From the NCBI GenBank assembly GCA_003144275.1, contig NJBF01000012.1:24098-88097 (forward strand): a DNA stretch of 64,000 nt, in the 5' to 3' direction. The translations under genes and the position numbers were made by a program. The notes beneath the pieces were generated by a model that was given only the letters and a program-made list of their open reading frames with translations, did no database searches and was not told where the DNA came from. Origin of the DNA: Candidatus Heimdallarchaeota archaeon B3_Heim. GTDB lineage: Archaea; Asgardarchaeota; Heimdallarchaeia; Hodarchaeales; Hodarchaeaceae. The first letter of the stretch is position 1. Every line of letters starts with the position of its first letter. Shown here one piece after another: positions 1 to 8,988 of this stretch.

Positions 1-531
1 TTAATGACTGCTCTTCAAGGGGTCGCTACTGAATTAAGTCAAGGTAAATCTGGGTTAAAAAGTATTAAAATTGATAATTTATCCTATCATTTCAAATCAT
101 TTGGCCAATACCAAATTGTTTTAGTAACAGATTTACCGGAGACTCCAGAAAATGTGCTCCACCGATTGGGTATACAATTCATGAAAGATTTTGGAGAACA
201 GCTGATCAAAGATTCACTCGATCTTAACACTTTCCAACCATTTAGTGATACAATTAATGAAATCGTGAGAGAAGAGCTAACTATTGATAATTCTAAGATG
301 ATTATCCCTACCAAAAAATTTAGTTCTGGCGAATTGTATCAGCTACCATCTCACTTACAACCCACTGCACTAGCAATGATAGCTTTAAAGGAGGGGAATG
401 TCGAAGAAATAGCCTCTGAAAGTGAAAAGAGCATCGAAGATACAGTTGACAATTTAGAATCTCTTCAAGATATGGGATTAATTGGTAAAAAAGTCACTAA
501 CGATCACGTGAGTTATTTTTGCTCATTTTAA
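1..531 (+). CDS. Longin-like domain protein with C-terminal winged helix (5' end outside window)
   Basis: The reading frame is open to the left edge, so the start shown at base 4 is probably internal. The first 75 or so residues have the strand-helix pattern of the middle and end of an archaeal longin/roadblock-type domain: an MTALQGVATEL helix, then an FGQYQIVLVTD strand. The last 60 residues, from LQPTALAMIALKEG, look like a winged helix (three helices, then a YFCSF wing). Such folds sit beside small GTPases and regulators in Asgard archaea, so a GTPase-linked or regulatory role is possible. The function is inferred from pattern only. It is convergent with the next gene, with 5 bases between them. 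Confidence 0.6.
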   Translation, partial: LMTALQGVATELSQGKSGLKSIKIDNLSYHFKSFGQYQIVLVTDLPETPENVLHRLGIQFMKDFGEQLIKDSLDLNTFQPFSDTINEIVREELTIDNSKMIIPTKKFSSGELYQLPSHLQPTALAMIALKEGNVEEIASESEKSIEDTVDNLESLQDMGLIGKKVTNDHVSYFCSF

Positions 532-536
532 AAACC

Positions 537-2480
537 TCAGAATGAATCCTGCCCATATTGCTTGTAATTTGCTACTACATTCTTGATAAAAGTCCAATTC
601 AACAATTGGATGTTATCTAGATTCTTTGACCCAATTTTTAGTTCAAAATTTTCCCCTAAATTCTTGACATCGTCAGGTTCAAGTTTTAAATGTATCAATA
701 CTAATTTACCCTCATTATTCAATTCGAAGCGTGTATTAAGGCAAAGCCAATGAAAAAAATCTATTGATTTGTCAATATTTACTTGATTTATCGATTCCCA
801 AATCGTGTATACAGATGGAACAAGGGTCTCGAATTTTCGTTTAAGAAAAGAATAGATATCTGACGATCTTGGATCAAGAATGATCTTGCATACTTCTGTA
901 GCCCATTCTTGGTGATAAAAGGAAATTATTTCAAGTTTTTTAAGGCTACTAGATGAACTCTCATACTTTATAGGGGGTAATAATCTAACGAAAGGATTTG
1001 TCCAATGAGCTACTGTGGATTTAACTTTATTTTTCCAATCTCCTTCAGGATATAATTCAGATAATTCTTGTTTAAACGAATTTTCAAGAAATAAGATGAG
1101 TTTGAGTTGTAAGATGTTTTTTTCACCGCGTAATGAATACAATAGTGAAATTAATGAATAAAGTACAAGCGGGAATGTATTATCAATGACAGATTTTTGT
1201 AAATTTGCCAAGGCGACTTTCAGAAAACCCAAAGAAACAACCATTGCCCAAGGTGACTCGAATGTTTTGTAGGGTTCAGAAGGGCGATTAGTCCATGGAA
1301 TAATGGTAACAAGAACATCGAGTCCTACCCATTTTACCCATTCAGAAAAATATGGGCGCCAATCATCCCAAATGCTGTTTAAATCGAATTGAAGAGCAAC
1401 TTCAAAAGGTTGTATTTCCAGTTGTAATTTTTCTACTAATGCGAGAAATTCTTGCTTTCCTGGTGCGGATTGTGGGGAACTCTGTATCACTGACTGTGTG
1501 AATGCAATGAGAACTGACCATGATTGTGTCCCTGCATCAGTGACCATTTTCTGGATTTTTTCAAGAATTTCGAATGGGACCAAGTGCACATCTTCAATTA
1601 TAACAAGCCATCTAGGGGTTTCTCTCTCTTTTGACATATTACTTGATAAAATAGAAAATAGGGAATCCCACTCTACCTCACCCATATCTTTGGGATTCTC
1701 AATAAATAAAACTGGTGTCTGGAATAAACGCACCCACCAACTCGCAATATATAATAATAACCGACTCTTCCCCATCCCTGTTGTAGCAAATAGTCCTGCT
1801 TTTCCGCGAGTCTTTAGAACTTCTTGCATCGGTTGAATCAAAGATTTGAGAGGGGGTACGGACAACGATGCATCCATTAAGCAAAAATCTTGTAATCCCC
1901 GTGTTCCGTATGCTAATTTTAATAGACGATCTTCTAACCATTTTCTAGAGTAATCTTCCTCCAATAATGCATCTAATGGTTTAATAAATTGTTTGATCCA
2001 TTCACGAGGTGAAATTGACTGTTCTATTGGTTCTGGTAAAGGAAGAAATATGTTTTCTTCCATCATTGGTGTATTTTTTCCTACAAAAAAATTGAATGAT
2101 CGTATACTAGGTGGTAATTCATCTGGTCTTTTAGGAAGAGAAATTGGTTCAGACAATAGGCCACTGGGAATGCGTACTTCTGAACCGACAACTGATCCTG
2201 CTCCAGAAAGTTGAATATAATTTATTTGATCCATTTCATAGGCTTCTATGAACTTTAGGGTAGTAATTCCGAATTCAGTAAGTTCGTAATATGATTCCTT
2301 CTTCTGTATTAAGTTTGATTCAACTAGTTTTTTAATATGAAAACTAAATTTATTACTTCTAATACCCTCAAAGCATGCTAATAATTCCGAAAAGGACTTT
2401 CTACTGAAATTAAGCTGCTTTACAACTTCAAAGCGAATTTCTTGACTAAGAATATCAAAAACTTTGAGAGTTTCTTTCAT
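537..2480 (-). CDS. Winged-helix regulator fused to an AAA/STAND-like ATPase
   Basis: This 647-residue protein begins with an ArsR-like winged helix (residues 1-80: LSQEIRFEVV, FSFHIKKLVESNLIQ, YELTEFG). A low-complexity linker follows, then a P-loop NTPase with Walker A TTGMGKS near 233-239 and Walker B WLVIIED near 291-297. The remaining 340 residues are helical and match nothing I recognise. The layout resembles signal-transduction ATPases that couple nucleotide binding to DNA binding, so it may be a transcription regulator or a stress-response switch. It has no membrane segments. It is divergent from the threonine dehydratase gene across about 200 bases that must hold both promoters. The domain calls are firm and the role is unknown. 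Confidence 0.7.
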   Translation of the reverse strand: MKETLKVFDILSQEIRFEVVKQLNFSRKSFSELLACFEGIRSNKFSFHIKKLVESNLIQKKESYYELTEFGITTLKFIEAYEMDQINYIQLSGAGSVVGSEVRIPSGLLSEPISLPKRPDELPPSIRSFNFFVGKNTPMMEENIFLPLPEPIEQSISPREWIKQFIKPLDALLEEDYSRKWLEDRLLKLAYGTRGLQDFCLMDASLSVPPLKSLIQPMQEVLKTRGKAGLFATTGMGKSRLLLYIASWWVRLFQTPVLFIENPKDMGEVEWDSLFSILSSNMSKERETPRWLVIIEDVHLVPFEILEKIQKMVTDAGTQSWSVLIAFTQSVIQSSPQSAPGKQEFLALVEKLQLEIQPFEVALQFDLNSIWDDWRPYFSEWVKWVGLDVLVTIIPWTNRPSEPYKTFESPWAMVVSLGFLKVALANLQKSVIDNTFPLVLYSLISLLYSLRGEKNILQLKLILFLENSFKQELSELYPEGDWKNKVKSTVAHWTNPFVRLLPPIKYESSSSSLKKLEIISFYHQEWATEVCKIILDPRSSDIYSFLKRKFETLVPSVYTIWESINQVNIDKSIDFFHWLCLNTRFELNNEGKLVLIHLKLEPDDVKNLGENFELKIGSKNLDNIQLLNWTFIKNVVANYKQYGQDSF

Positions 2481-2677
2481 ATCAGGCCGAACCCTAAAGT
2501 TGAAATGGAAAACTGTATTTTAATATTCTTACCTGCAACAATATTGGTGTTAAATGCTTTTTCATTGCTATCTTATTTTCGTGTAGAAGTCTCAAAGAAA
2601 GTGACCCAGCTTCAAATCAAAGGAAAAGATTTTATTGAAAATTTTAGAAAAAGGAAGAATTAGAAGAAGGATTTAAC

Positions 2678-3655
2678 GTGAATTCAAGTGAAAAATTGGT
2701 GACCTTCCAAGATATCATTAACGCTCAAGAAGTGATCACTGGCCATGTCCATAAAACGCCTTTAATTTCATCCACGAAGTTAGAAGAACTTCTGGATGTG
2801 AACTTATATCTCAAAGCGGAAATATTTCAAAAAATGGGTTCATTTAAGATGAGAGGTGTATTGAATAAGCTTCAAACTCTTACGGAGAAGGAAAAAAATT
2901 GTGGAGTAATTACTGTTTCGGCTGGAAATCATGCTCAGAGTCTTGCATATGTTTGTAAGAATAGAGGCATTCAGGCTGTCATTATCATGCCCTCTTATGC
3001 AGCTACGAATAAGGTTGCGACCACCAAAAAACTCGGAGCTGAAGTCATTCTTCACAAAGATAGCCATACATTATTAGAAAAACTGAATAAGACGCAAGCA
3101 GAAAGAAATCTGACGTTAGTACACCCCTTTGACGATCCGTTAATTATCGCAGGTCAAGGTACCCTAGGACTAGAAATACTTAATGATTTTTCAACCATTC
3201 CCGATGTAGTAATTGTTCCTGTCGGAGGAGGGGGATTGATTTCTGGAGTAGCTGCTGCAATTAAGTTACAACATCCTAAAGTGCGGATTATAGGGGTGGA
3301 ACCTACTGGTGCGGCGGCGATGTATGAAAGTCTTCGTACAAACTCCGTAGTATCTCTAAAAGAAATTAATACCATAGCGGATGGTTTGGCGGCCCCATTC
3401 GCAGGAAAACATACTTTGGCACATGTTAAAGAATTTGTTGATGACATCGTTCTGGTTTCCGATGAAGAAATTATACAAGGAATTCGTGTACTTCTTCTCC
3501 AAGGCAAACTAGTTACTGAACCTGCCGGTGCTGCGGGATTTGCAGCGCTATTGGCCAAAAAAATTCCTATTTCACAGGATATGAATATCGTATGCGTGCT
3601 TAGTGGAGGAAATATTGATGAAGGGTTGTTAAAGAGGATTATTAGTGAAGAATGA
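2678..3655 (+). CDS. Threonine/serine dehydratase, PLP-dependent
   Basis: This is a fold-type II PLP enzyme of the threonine ammonia-lyase/serine racemase group. The Schiff-base lysine lies in SFKMRG (K57), the asparagine loop is SAGNHAQ, and the phosphate-binding loop is VGGGGL near residue 186. At 325 residues it matches the short catabolic type without the ACT domain of biosynthetic IlvA. The likely reaction is L-threonine (or serine) to 2-oxobutyrate (or pyruvate) plus ammonia. It starts with GTG behind GAAGAAGG at 2663-2670. The radical SAM gene follows after 21 bases. Its products could feed the 2-oxoacid oxidoreductases encoded further on. Serine racemase activity cannot be excluded. 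Confidence 0.88.
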   Translation: MNSSEKLVTFQDIINAQEVITGHVHKTPLISSTKLEELLDVNLYLKAEIFQKMGSFKMRGVLNKLQTLTEKEKNCGVITVSAGNHAQSLAYVCKNRGIQAVIIMPSYAATNKVATTKKLGAEVILHKDSHTLLEKLNKTQAERNLTLVHPFDDPLIIAGQGTLGLEILNDFSTIPDVVIVPVGGGGLISGVAAAIKLQHPKVRIIGVEPTGAAAMYESLRTNSVVSLKEINTIADGLAAPFAGKHTLAHVKEFVDDIVLVSDEEIIQGIRVLLLQGKLVTEPAGAAGFAALLAKKIPISQDMNIVCVLSGGNIDEGLLKRIISEE

Positions 3656-3676
3656 GTCCTTTGATAGCGTGTTGGT

Positions 3677-4492
3677 ATGAAAGTTAATTTTCGTGAAGCT
3701 AAGAGTATCATAACGAAAAGCAATATTCCATCTATAGATTACGTGATTAATCCTTATACTGGATGTCAGCATGGGTGTATTTACTGCTATGCTGAATTCA
3801 TGATTCGATTCACTAATCATAAAGGTGAGAAATGGGGAGACTTCTTGGATATAAAAACTTTCGATTTTAATAAAATAAAACCCCAGAAATATACTGGAAA
3901 AAGGCTATTGTTAAGTTCAGTAACGGATCCGTATTTACCGCTTGAAAAAAAATACCAAAACACTCGCAGAATTTTGGAGAAACTTGTGGATACTGAAGCT
4001 GAGGTGTCAATTCTTACTAAATCGAAATTGGTGACCCGGGATATCGATCTATTCAAAAAATTCAGAAATATCAAAGTAGGTATATCGATTAGTACATTAA
4101 ATGATGATTTCGCTAAAAAAATTGAACGTGGTGCATCTAAACCATCAGATCGAATTTTAGCGCTTAAAGAAATTGCAGATGCAGGAATAGAAACTTATAC
4201 GTTTGTTTCTCCCTATTTTCCAGAGATCACTGATTTTAAAGCAATTATAAGAAAAGCCCAAACCTTTACTGATACTTTTAGTTTTGAGAATTTGAACTTT
4301 CGACCCCACAATGTCTCAAGAATTAAGGCGATTATCGAAACCAATTTCCCTGAATATCTAGCTGTTTATGAAGAGTTAAGAAAGGATCGAAGTTACTGGA
4401 ATTTGGTGGAATCAGAAATTAGAAACTACTGTGAAAATGAAGGAATATCCTTTAAAATCGAATTTCACCATGGAGGCTTCTCAAAAAGTTAA
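3677..4492 (+). CDS. Radical SAM protein, spore photoproduct lyase (SPL)-like family
   Basis: The N-terminus carries NPYTGCQHGCIYCYAE, whose CxxxCxxC cysteines C30, C34 and C37 bind the radical-SAM 4Fe-4S cluster. A TIM-barrel-like region follows, with SVTDPYLPLEKK and ILTKSKLVTRD, typical of the SPL/Rv2578c group. Its 271 residues are shorter than true spore photoproduct lyase, and sporulation is not expected in archaea, so the substrate is unknown and DNA repair is only one option. It probably shares a transcript with the threonine dehydratase gene, 21 bases upstream. The family is certain and the specific reaction is not. Confidence 0.85.
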   Translation: MKVNFREAKSIITKSNIPSIDYVINPYTGCQHGCIYCYAEFMIRFTNHKGEKWGDFLDIKTFDFNKIKPQKYTGKRLLLSSVTDPYLPLEKKYQNTRRILEKLVDTEAEVSILTKSKLVTRDIDLFKKFRNIKVGISISTLNDDFAKKIERGASKPSDRILALKEIADAGIETYTFVSPYFPEITDFKAIIRKAQTFTDTFSFENLNFRPHNVSRIKAIIETNFPEYLAVYEELRKDRSYWNLVESEIRNYCENEGISFKIEFHHGGFSKS

Positions 4493-4670
4493 TTTTTTAA
4501 TACATTTCCTCATTCATATCGATAATTATAGTTAAGAGGTTGAATTACCCAAATAAAGATGCTTAACATTTCTAAAACAGCAATGAATCTTGGCTTCATT
4601 ATTTATCGTAGATCCGTTTATCTTTGAATAATTATTTTAATTGTACAACCAATTGATCTTCTGAGTGCAC

Positions 4671-5999
4671 ATGACTGATTTAGAATTTCATATTCAGGTT
4701 GATCCAAACGTAGAATCAATTGTAATGCCAGAAAACGTTAAGATAGGCTTAATGGTTACGGAACACCGTAAAAACTGTTCTAAGCTAAGCTGTTCATTTG
4801 ATTACCATGCTTTTGCTATAGGACAATCTCCTTTTCATGTTCCAGAGCCACTAGAAGCTTCTCTCCGAGAAAATACTCATCAAAGTCACTATAGTGCCTC
4901 TATTGGTATTTCTGAACTTCGTGAGGCAATTGCAGAGTTCAATAATAGGTACTTTAACTTCAACATTGATCCTAGTCTGGTCGTTATTGGACATGGTACC
5001 AAAGGGATGATTTTTACCATCTTCTCTCTGATTAAAGGTGATGTAATCATCCCTGCTCCTTCTTGGATTTCTTATGTTCCCCAAATTAAATTACTGGGGA
5101 AAAATTTTCACATTATTGATTTGAAACCTGAAGACGAGTATAAGCTTACTGCAGAGAACTTAGACAACTTTTTATCAAATTTACATCAAGATCAACATCT
5201 CTTAGTTCTTAACAGTCCCCATAATCCGTCTGGGGCAGTCTATCGAAGAGATGAACTTGAAAAACTAGCAGATATTTGTCGTAAACATGGAATTTTGGTC
5301 TTATCTGATGAAATCTATGCCCTAGCTACTTACGATCAAGAGAGTTTTGCTAGCATGCGTTCTGATTATCCAGAAGGCACTTTTGTAACAAACGGTTTAT
5401 CTAAAGATCGTGGCGCTGCAGGTTATCGTTTAGGTCATTGTTTGCTACCAGAAAACTGTTCCGAGGAACTCCAACTTAATTTCAAGAAAATAGCTGCCAC
5501 TATTTATACAAATGTCTCTACACCGACACAGTACGCTGCAATCACCGCTTATAAGCAGAATGATGTCATTGATGAATATATAAAAATTACACGAGAGATT
5601 CACAGAATAATGGGGACAAATCTTAGTAGAGAAGTTGGTAAAATCGAAGGATTGGAGGTAACAACTCCTACAGGTGGATTCTACTTCCTGGTGAGTTTTA
5701 ATAAATTAAAAAATGGGTTGCTTAAACACAACGTAAAAATGGCGAATGAATTGTCGAATGCACTACTTAAACATCCGTTTCATATTGCTGCATTAACTGG
5801 AGACGCCTGTTTATTTAATCCTGATGATTTTACTGCACGGGTTGCATTTGTCGATTATGACGGACGACAAGCATTCAACAATTATAAGATAAGAACACCA
5901 AGAACGGAAGAAGAAGAATCTGAATTCTTTAAAACCAACGCGCCTCGGATGTTTCAAGCAATCACCACATTTAAGGAATTTGTCACATCACTCAAATGA
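4671..5999 (+). CDS. Class I/II aminotransferase (large, 442 residues)
   Basis: A fold-type I PLP aminotransferase. Visible motifs are NSPHNPSGAV (cofactor/substrate Asn), LSDEIYA (Asp for the pyridine nitrogen), and SKDRGAAGYRLGH with the Schiff-base lysine near residue 245. It is longer than a typical AspC (about 390) because of an N-terminal extension and a C-terminal insertion near RTPRTEEEESEFF. The substrate cannot be read from sequence; aspartate- or alanine-type transamination is likely. A GTG lies two codons upstream at 4665. No clear ribosome site precedes either start, which suggests a short leader. It stands alone between two intergenic stretches of about 170 bases. Confidence 0.85.
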   Translation: MTDLEFHIQVDPNVESIVMPENVKIGLMVTEHRKNCSKLSCSFDYHAFAIGQSPFHVPEPLEASLRENTHQSHYSASIGISELREAIAEFNNRYFNFNIDPSLVVIGHGTKGMIFTIFSLIKGDVIIPAPSWISYVPQIKLLGKNFHIIDLKPEDEYKLTAENLDNFLSNLHQDQHLLVLNSPHNPSGAVYRRDELEKLADICRKHGILVLSDEIYALATYDQESFASMRSDYPEGTFVTNGLSKDRGAAGYRLGHCLLPENCSEELQLNFKKIAATIYTNVSTPTQYAAITAYKQNDVIDEYIKITREIHRIMGTNLSREVGKIEGLEVTTPTGGFYFLVSFNKLKNGLLKHNVKMANELSNALLKHPFHIAALTGDACLFNPDDFTARVAFVDYDGRQAFNNYKIRTPRTEEEESEFFKTNAPRMFQAITTFKEFVTSLK

Positions 6000-6170
6000 G
6001 TAGAAAATCTCCATTATTGTCTACAATAGTTGTAGAAAAGCAATGTTTCTTCAAATCTCATGGGAATTATAATGCACGTGGAAAACCTATAACAATTGAG
6101 AGGGAGAGTCGTAGTTGATTCAGAAGATGCTATTTTGAACGATTCATAGCCAATCAACTATAAGAAGTAA

Positions 6171-7052
6171 TTAGATGTCAATTTTAAATACTATTTTGAC
6201 TATCATTCCAATTAAGAGACTTAGAACAGCAACACTTATGGTAACTGTTGTGATTTTAGCAAATCTTTGCTTAAAAGGAATAGATTTCGCAATGGAGATG
6301 TAGAATGTAAAAATAAATATTATTACAATAGCAGCAAATATACTCACAACTAATGATAGATTTGGGTTTTTTTCGATGAGGAAAAAAGGAGTAATCAGAA
6401 TAATAACTGTAAAGATATAAGCTGATCCTGTGTATAATGAAGCTTTGAATGGAGATTTCGTTTCCAGACCTTCCTCAGATGTAGCTAGATATTCTGAGGC
6501 CCCCATGGATAAGGAAGCACTTATTCCTGTTATCAAGCCAATAACCGCTATAAGAACTGTATCTTGGAATGCGAGAGTAAAACCTGCTAATGCTCCTGTT
6601 AACTCTACTAATGCATCACTTAAACCAAGCACGATGGATCCTACGTAATTTAACATTTCTTCATCCAGCATTTCGATAAGTTGGTTCTCATGTTTTTCCT
6701 CGTCCTTCAACATAGATCCAATTTCTGGAAATTTTTCCATGATTTCTGAATATAATATCTGTGCTTCCCCTTCTCCTCTCTCCATTAACCTAATTCCAAA
6801 TGTTAATCCAAAAACCCTTAATATAAATGTATAGAGAATAATTTTGAATCTACTAGCTTTAACTTCTTTCTTTGTAATCTTTTTCAATATATGATAATGC
6901 TTTTTCTCCTCTTATGCAATTTCAGATAGAATCTTTGCGTTGTGTTCATTCTTATTTCTCTTTACGAGGTTTCTTTATATAATGTAACCATTAATTTCGT
7001 CCTTTTGTGCACGAAGTAGTATCTTCAATGTTATTATATCGATATGAGACAT
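6171..7052 (-). pseudogene. Rubrerythrin-like/VIT1-CCC1 fusion gene broken by two in-frame TAA codons
   Basis: The open 238-residue part (from a TTG at 6887) holds the end of a ferritin-like domain (DEEKHENQLIEM) and a VIT1/CCC1-type membrane domain (GLSDALVELTGALAGFTLAF, SLSMGASEYLATSEEG, about five helices). In the same frame upstream, the expected N-terminal ferritin-like domain runs back to an ATG at 7050-7052: LLRAQKDEINGYII, stop, RNLVKRNKNEHNAKILSEIA, stop, EEKKHYHIL. A strong AGGAGGGG ribosome site lies at 7058-7065, 5 bases before that ATG. Both stops are TAA, where the family usually has Tyr and Glu. Intact homologues probably move iron or manganese into or out of the cytoplasm. Either the gene is dead, or only the membrane part is made from the internal TTG. 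Confidence 0.8.
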
Positions 7053-7057
7053 ATTTA

Positions 7058-7065
7058 CCCCTCCT
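7058..7065 (-). promoter_or_regulatory. Shine-Dalgarno site for the ancestral rubrerythrin/VIT1 start
   Basis: On the minus strand this reads AGGAGGGG, five bases before an ATG at 7050-7052. It places the original start 55 codons upstream of the surviving open frame and shows that the coding sequence was once longer. Confidence 0.65.
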
Positions 7066-7179
7066 GTGTATTTTAGAGCTCATATTTTAGCTTTTCGATA
7101 TTTTTAGAACCTAAGCTAAAAAATTTAACGATTTCAAAAATGTTGTTGGTTAGTGTTTGATAAGAGGAGGTCATTTATT

Positions 7180-7968
7180 TTGTCTTCGATCGAGCATGAA
7201 ATTCTTGCTATAGGAAAAGAACTTAATGTAGCATATACGAAACGAACTACTAGTGAAGGAAACAGACCTTACATTGTTTTCATTCACGGATTCGGATCTT
7301 CCAAAGAATTTTTTAGATTTGCTTTCCATGATCCATCACTCAAAGACTTTTCTTTAATATCTTTAGATCTCATCGGTTTTGGTAATAGTACCAAACATGA
7401 GAAATTCAGTTACGAAATGTCTAATCAATCGGCAATAATGATTCAAGTGTTAAATCAACTAGATGTAGGTTCTTTTCATTTATGTGCCCATTCCATGGGG
7501 GGATTGGTAGCGATGGAGATGATTGACCAATCACCCCCTCAAGTCCTTTCTTTCACCAATTTAGAAGGTAATCTCACTCTTGATGATTGTTTTGTTACGG
7601 GAAAAATACTTGATTATCCTTTTGATGTTTTTTTAGCTTCAGGGAGAACTGAATTTGAACAAAGTCTGAAGGATTTCCCTTCCTATTTACGAGAATTTCA
7701 AAAAGCTTCATCAATAGCTCTTCACAGAAGTGCTGCCGACACAGTTAAGTTATCAAGTAATTCTCGCCTATTAGAAGATTTTAGTAATATATCAATAAAA
7801 AAGTGTTATATTTATGGAGAAATAAATAAAGGTAAGTTCCCTGTTGAACAAACTCTTATTGACAATGGAGTACCCGTATTTTATATATCTGAAAGTGATC
7901 ATGAAATGGCCGAACAAAATCCTTCCCATCTCTATTCAACCATTAATGAATTTTTAGCTACTAAATGA
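7180..7968 (+). CDS. Alpha/beta-hydrolase
   Basis: An alpha/beta-hydrolase of 262 residues. It has an oxyanion region HGFGSSKEFF, a nucleophile elbow HSMGG (catalytic Ser), and a late histidine in SDHEM. The acid residue is less clear, possibly in the YGEINKG area. I chose the TTG at 7180 because GAGGAGG at 7164-7170 lies nine bases upstream. An in-frame GTG at 7153 would put that ribosome site inside the gene. It is the first of three co-directional genes, overlapping or nearly touching the ornithine cyclodeaminase-like gene. The substrate is unknown; an esterase or amide hydrolase acting on an amino-acid-derived compound would suit the neighbours (inference). Confidence 0.8.
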   Translation: MSSIEHEILAIGKELNVAYTKRTTSEGNRPYIVFIHGFGSSKEFFRFAFHDPSLKDFSLISLDLIGFGNSTKHEKFSYEMSNQSAIMIQVLNQLDVGSFHLCAHSMGGLVAMEMIDQSPPQVLSFTNLEGNLTLDDCFVTGKILDYPFDVFLASGRTEFEQSLKDFPSYLREFQKASSIALHRSAADTVKLSSNSRLLEDFSNISIKKCYIYGEINKGKFPVEQTLIDNGVPVFYISESDHEMAEQNPSHLYSTINEFLATK

Positions 7969-8003
7969 ACTGTTTTGTTAACAAATTAAGGAGTCTGAGA
8001 TTA

Positions 8004-8969
8004 ATGACAAGAATTCTGAAACTGAATGAAATCAAGAAAATACTTGAGGGAATTGATCCGATCAAGATAATAGAGGAAGGATTTATTGCATATTCACAAG
8101 GAAAGGTCGTTGTGCCTCCAATCGGGGAAATGATATTTGATGATCCAAAACATCCTGGAGATTGTCATATAAAATATGGATTCATTAAAAACGATGAATA
8201 TTATGTAGTTAAAATCGCTCAGGGGTTTTATAACAATCCGAAAGTTGGATTACCTTCAACTAATGGCCTTAATATCCTATTTAATCAAAAAAATGGTGCC
8301 ATTGAATGCATTTTACTTGATGAAGGATATCTAACTGATGTTAGAACTGCTAGTGCTGGAGCGATTGCTGCAAAGTATATGGCTCCGAAGAATGTGAACC
8401 GCATTGGGATATTTGGTACAGGTTTACAAGGGAAGATGCAATTGCAATTTCTAAAATCAGTCGTTGATTGCCGAAAAGCAAGTATATGGGGAAGAGGCAA
8501 GGAGCAATTAAAGAAGTATCAAGATGATATGGCATCATCTGAATTCGAAATTGAGACCACTATGAATTCAAACGACATTACCAATTCATGTAATCTCATT
8601 GTGACATGTACACCCTCTAAACTCCCTTTGATAAATGCAGATCAAGTTCTCAAAGGTATGCACATAACAGCTATGGGATCCGATACCTCAGAAAAGCAAG
8701 AATTGGAGTCCAAGATTTTACAGAAGTCTGATCGAGTAGTTGTCGATAGTCTCTCTCAAGCTGGAACTCGTGGTGAATGTTTTCACGCGATAAGAAATGG
8801 GGATATCAAAAAAGACAGAATAATTGAGCTTGGGAATATGATTACAGATAAAAATTTCCAACGAGCTAATGATGACGAAATTACGATTGTAGATCTCACA
8901 GGAGTAGCAGTTCAAGATATTCAAATTTCCAAAGCAGTCTATGAAGGATATTTATCTCTAAACAAGTAA
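8004..8969 (+). CDS. Ornithine cyclodeaminase/mu-crystallin family protein
   Basis: The 321-residue protein has the family's N-terminal substrate domain (VVPPIGEM, DCHIKYGF) and a Rossmann NAD(P) domain (RIGIFGTGLQGKMQL, TSAGAIAAKYMAP just before). Family members include ornithine cyclodeaminase, alanine dehydrogenase, ketimine reductase and Nle/SbnB-type synthases, so the reaction is NAD(P)-linked imine or amine chemistry, but the substrate is unresolved. The ATG at 8004 is preferred: AAGGAG at 7988-7993 is ten bases upstream. An ATG at 7965 would add 13 poorly conserved residues and overlap the hydrolase gene by 4 bases. The next aminotransferase follows after 19 bases, so these probably form one operon. 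Confidence 0.85.
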   Translation: MTRILKLNEIKKILEGIDPIKIIEEGFIAYSQGKVVVPPIGEMIFDDPKHPGDCHIKYGFIKNDEYYVVKIAQGFYNNPKVGLPSTNGLNILFNQKNGAIECILLDEGYLTDVRTASAGAIAAKYMAPKNVNRIGIFGTGLQGKMQLQFLKSVVDCRKASIWGRGKEQLKKYQDDMASSEFEIETTMNSNDITNSCNLIVTCTPSKLPLINADQVLKGMHITAMGSDTSEKQELESKILQKSDRVVVDSLSQAGTRGECFHAIRNGDIKKDRIIELGNMITDKNFQRANDDEITIVDLTGVAVQDIQISKAVYEGYLSLNK

Positions 8970-8988
8970 TTAACTTGGAGTTAATAAA

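Noticed and set aside
3154..3723. A 189-codon minus-strand frame opposite the threonine dehydratase gene
   Set aside because: It lies wholly opposite a well-recognised enzyme gene, has low-complexity Ser/Pro/Ile content and no family resemblance.
6021..6035. CTACAA-TAG-TTGTAG inverted repeat after the aminotransferase gene
   Set aside because: A six-base stem with a three-base loop and no T-run is expected by chance in this much AT-rich sequence.
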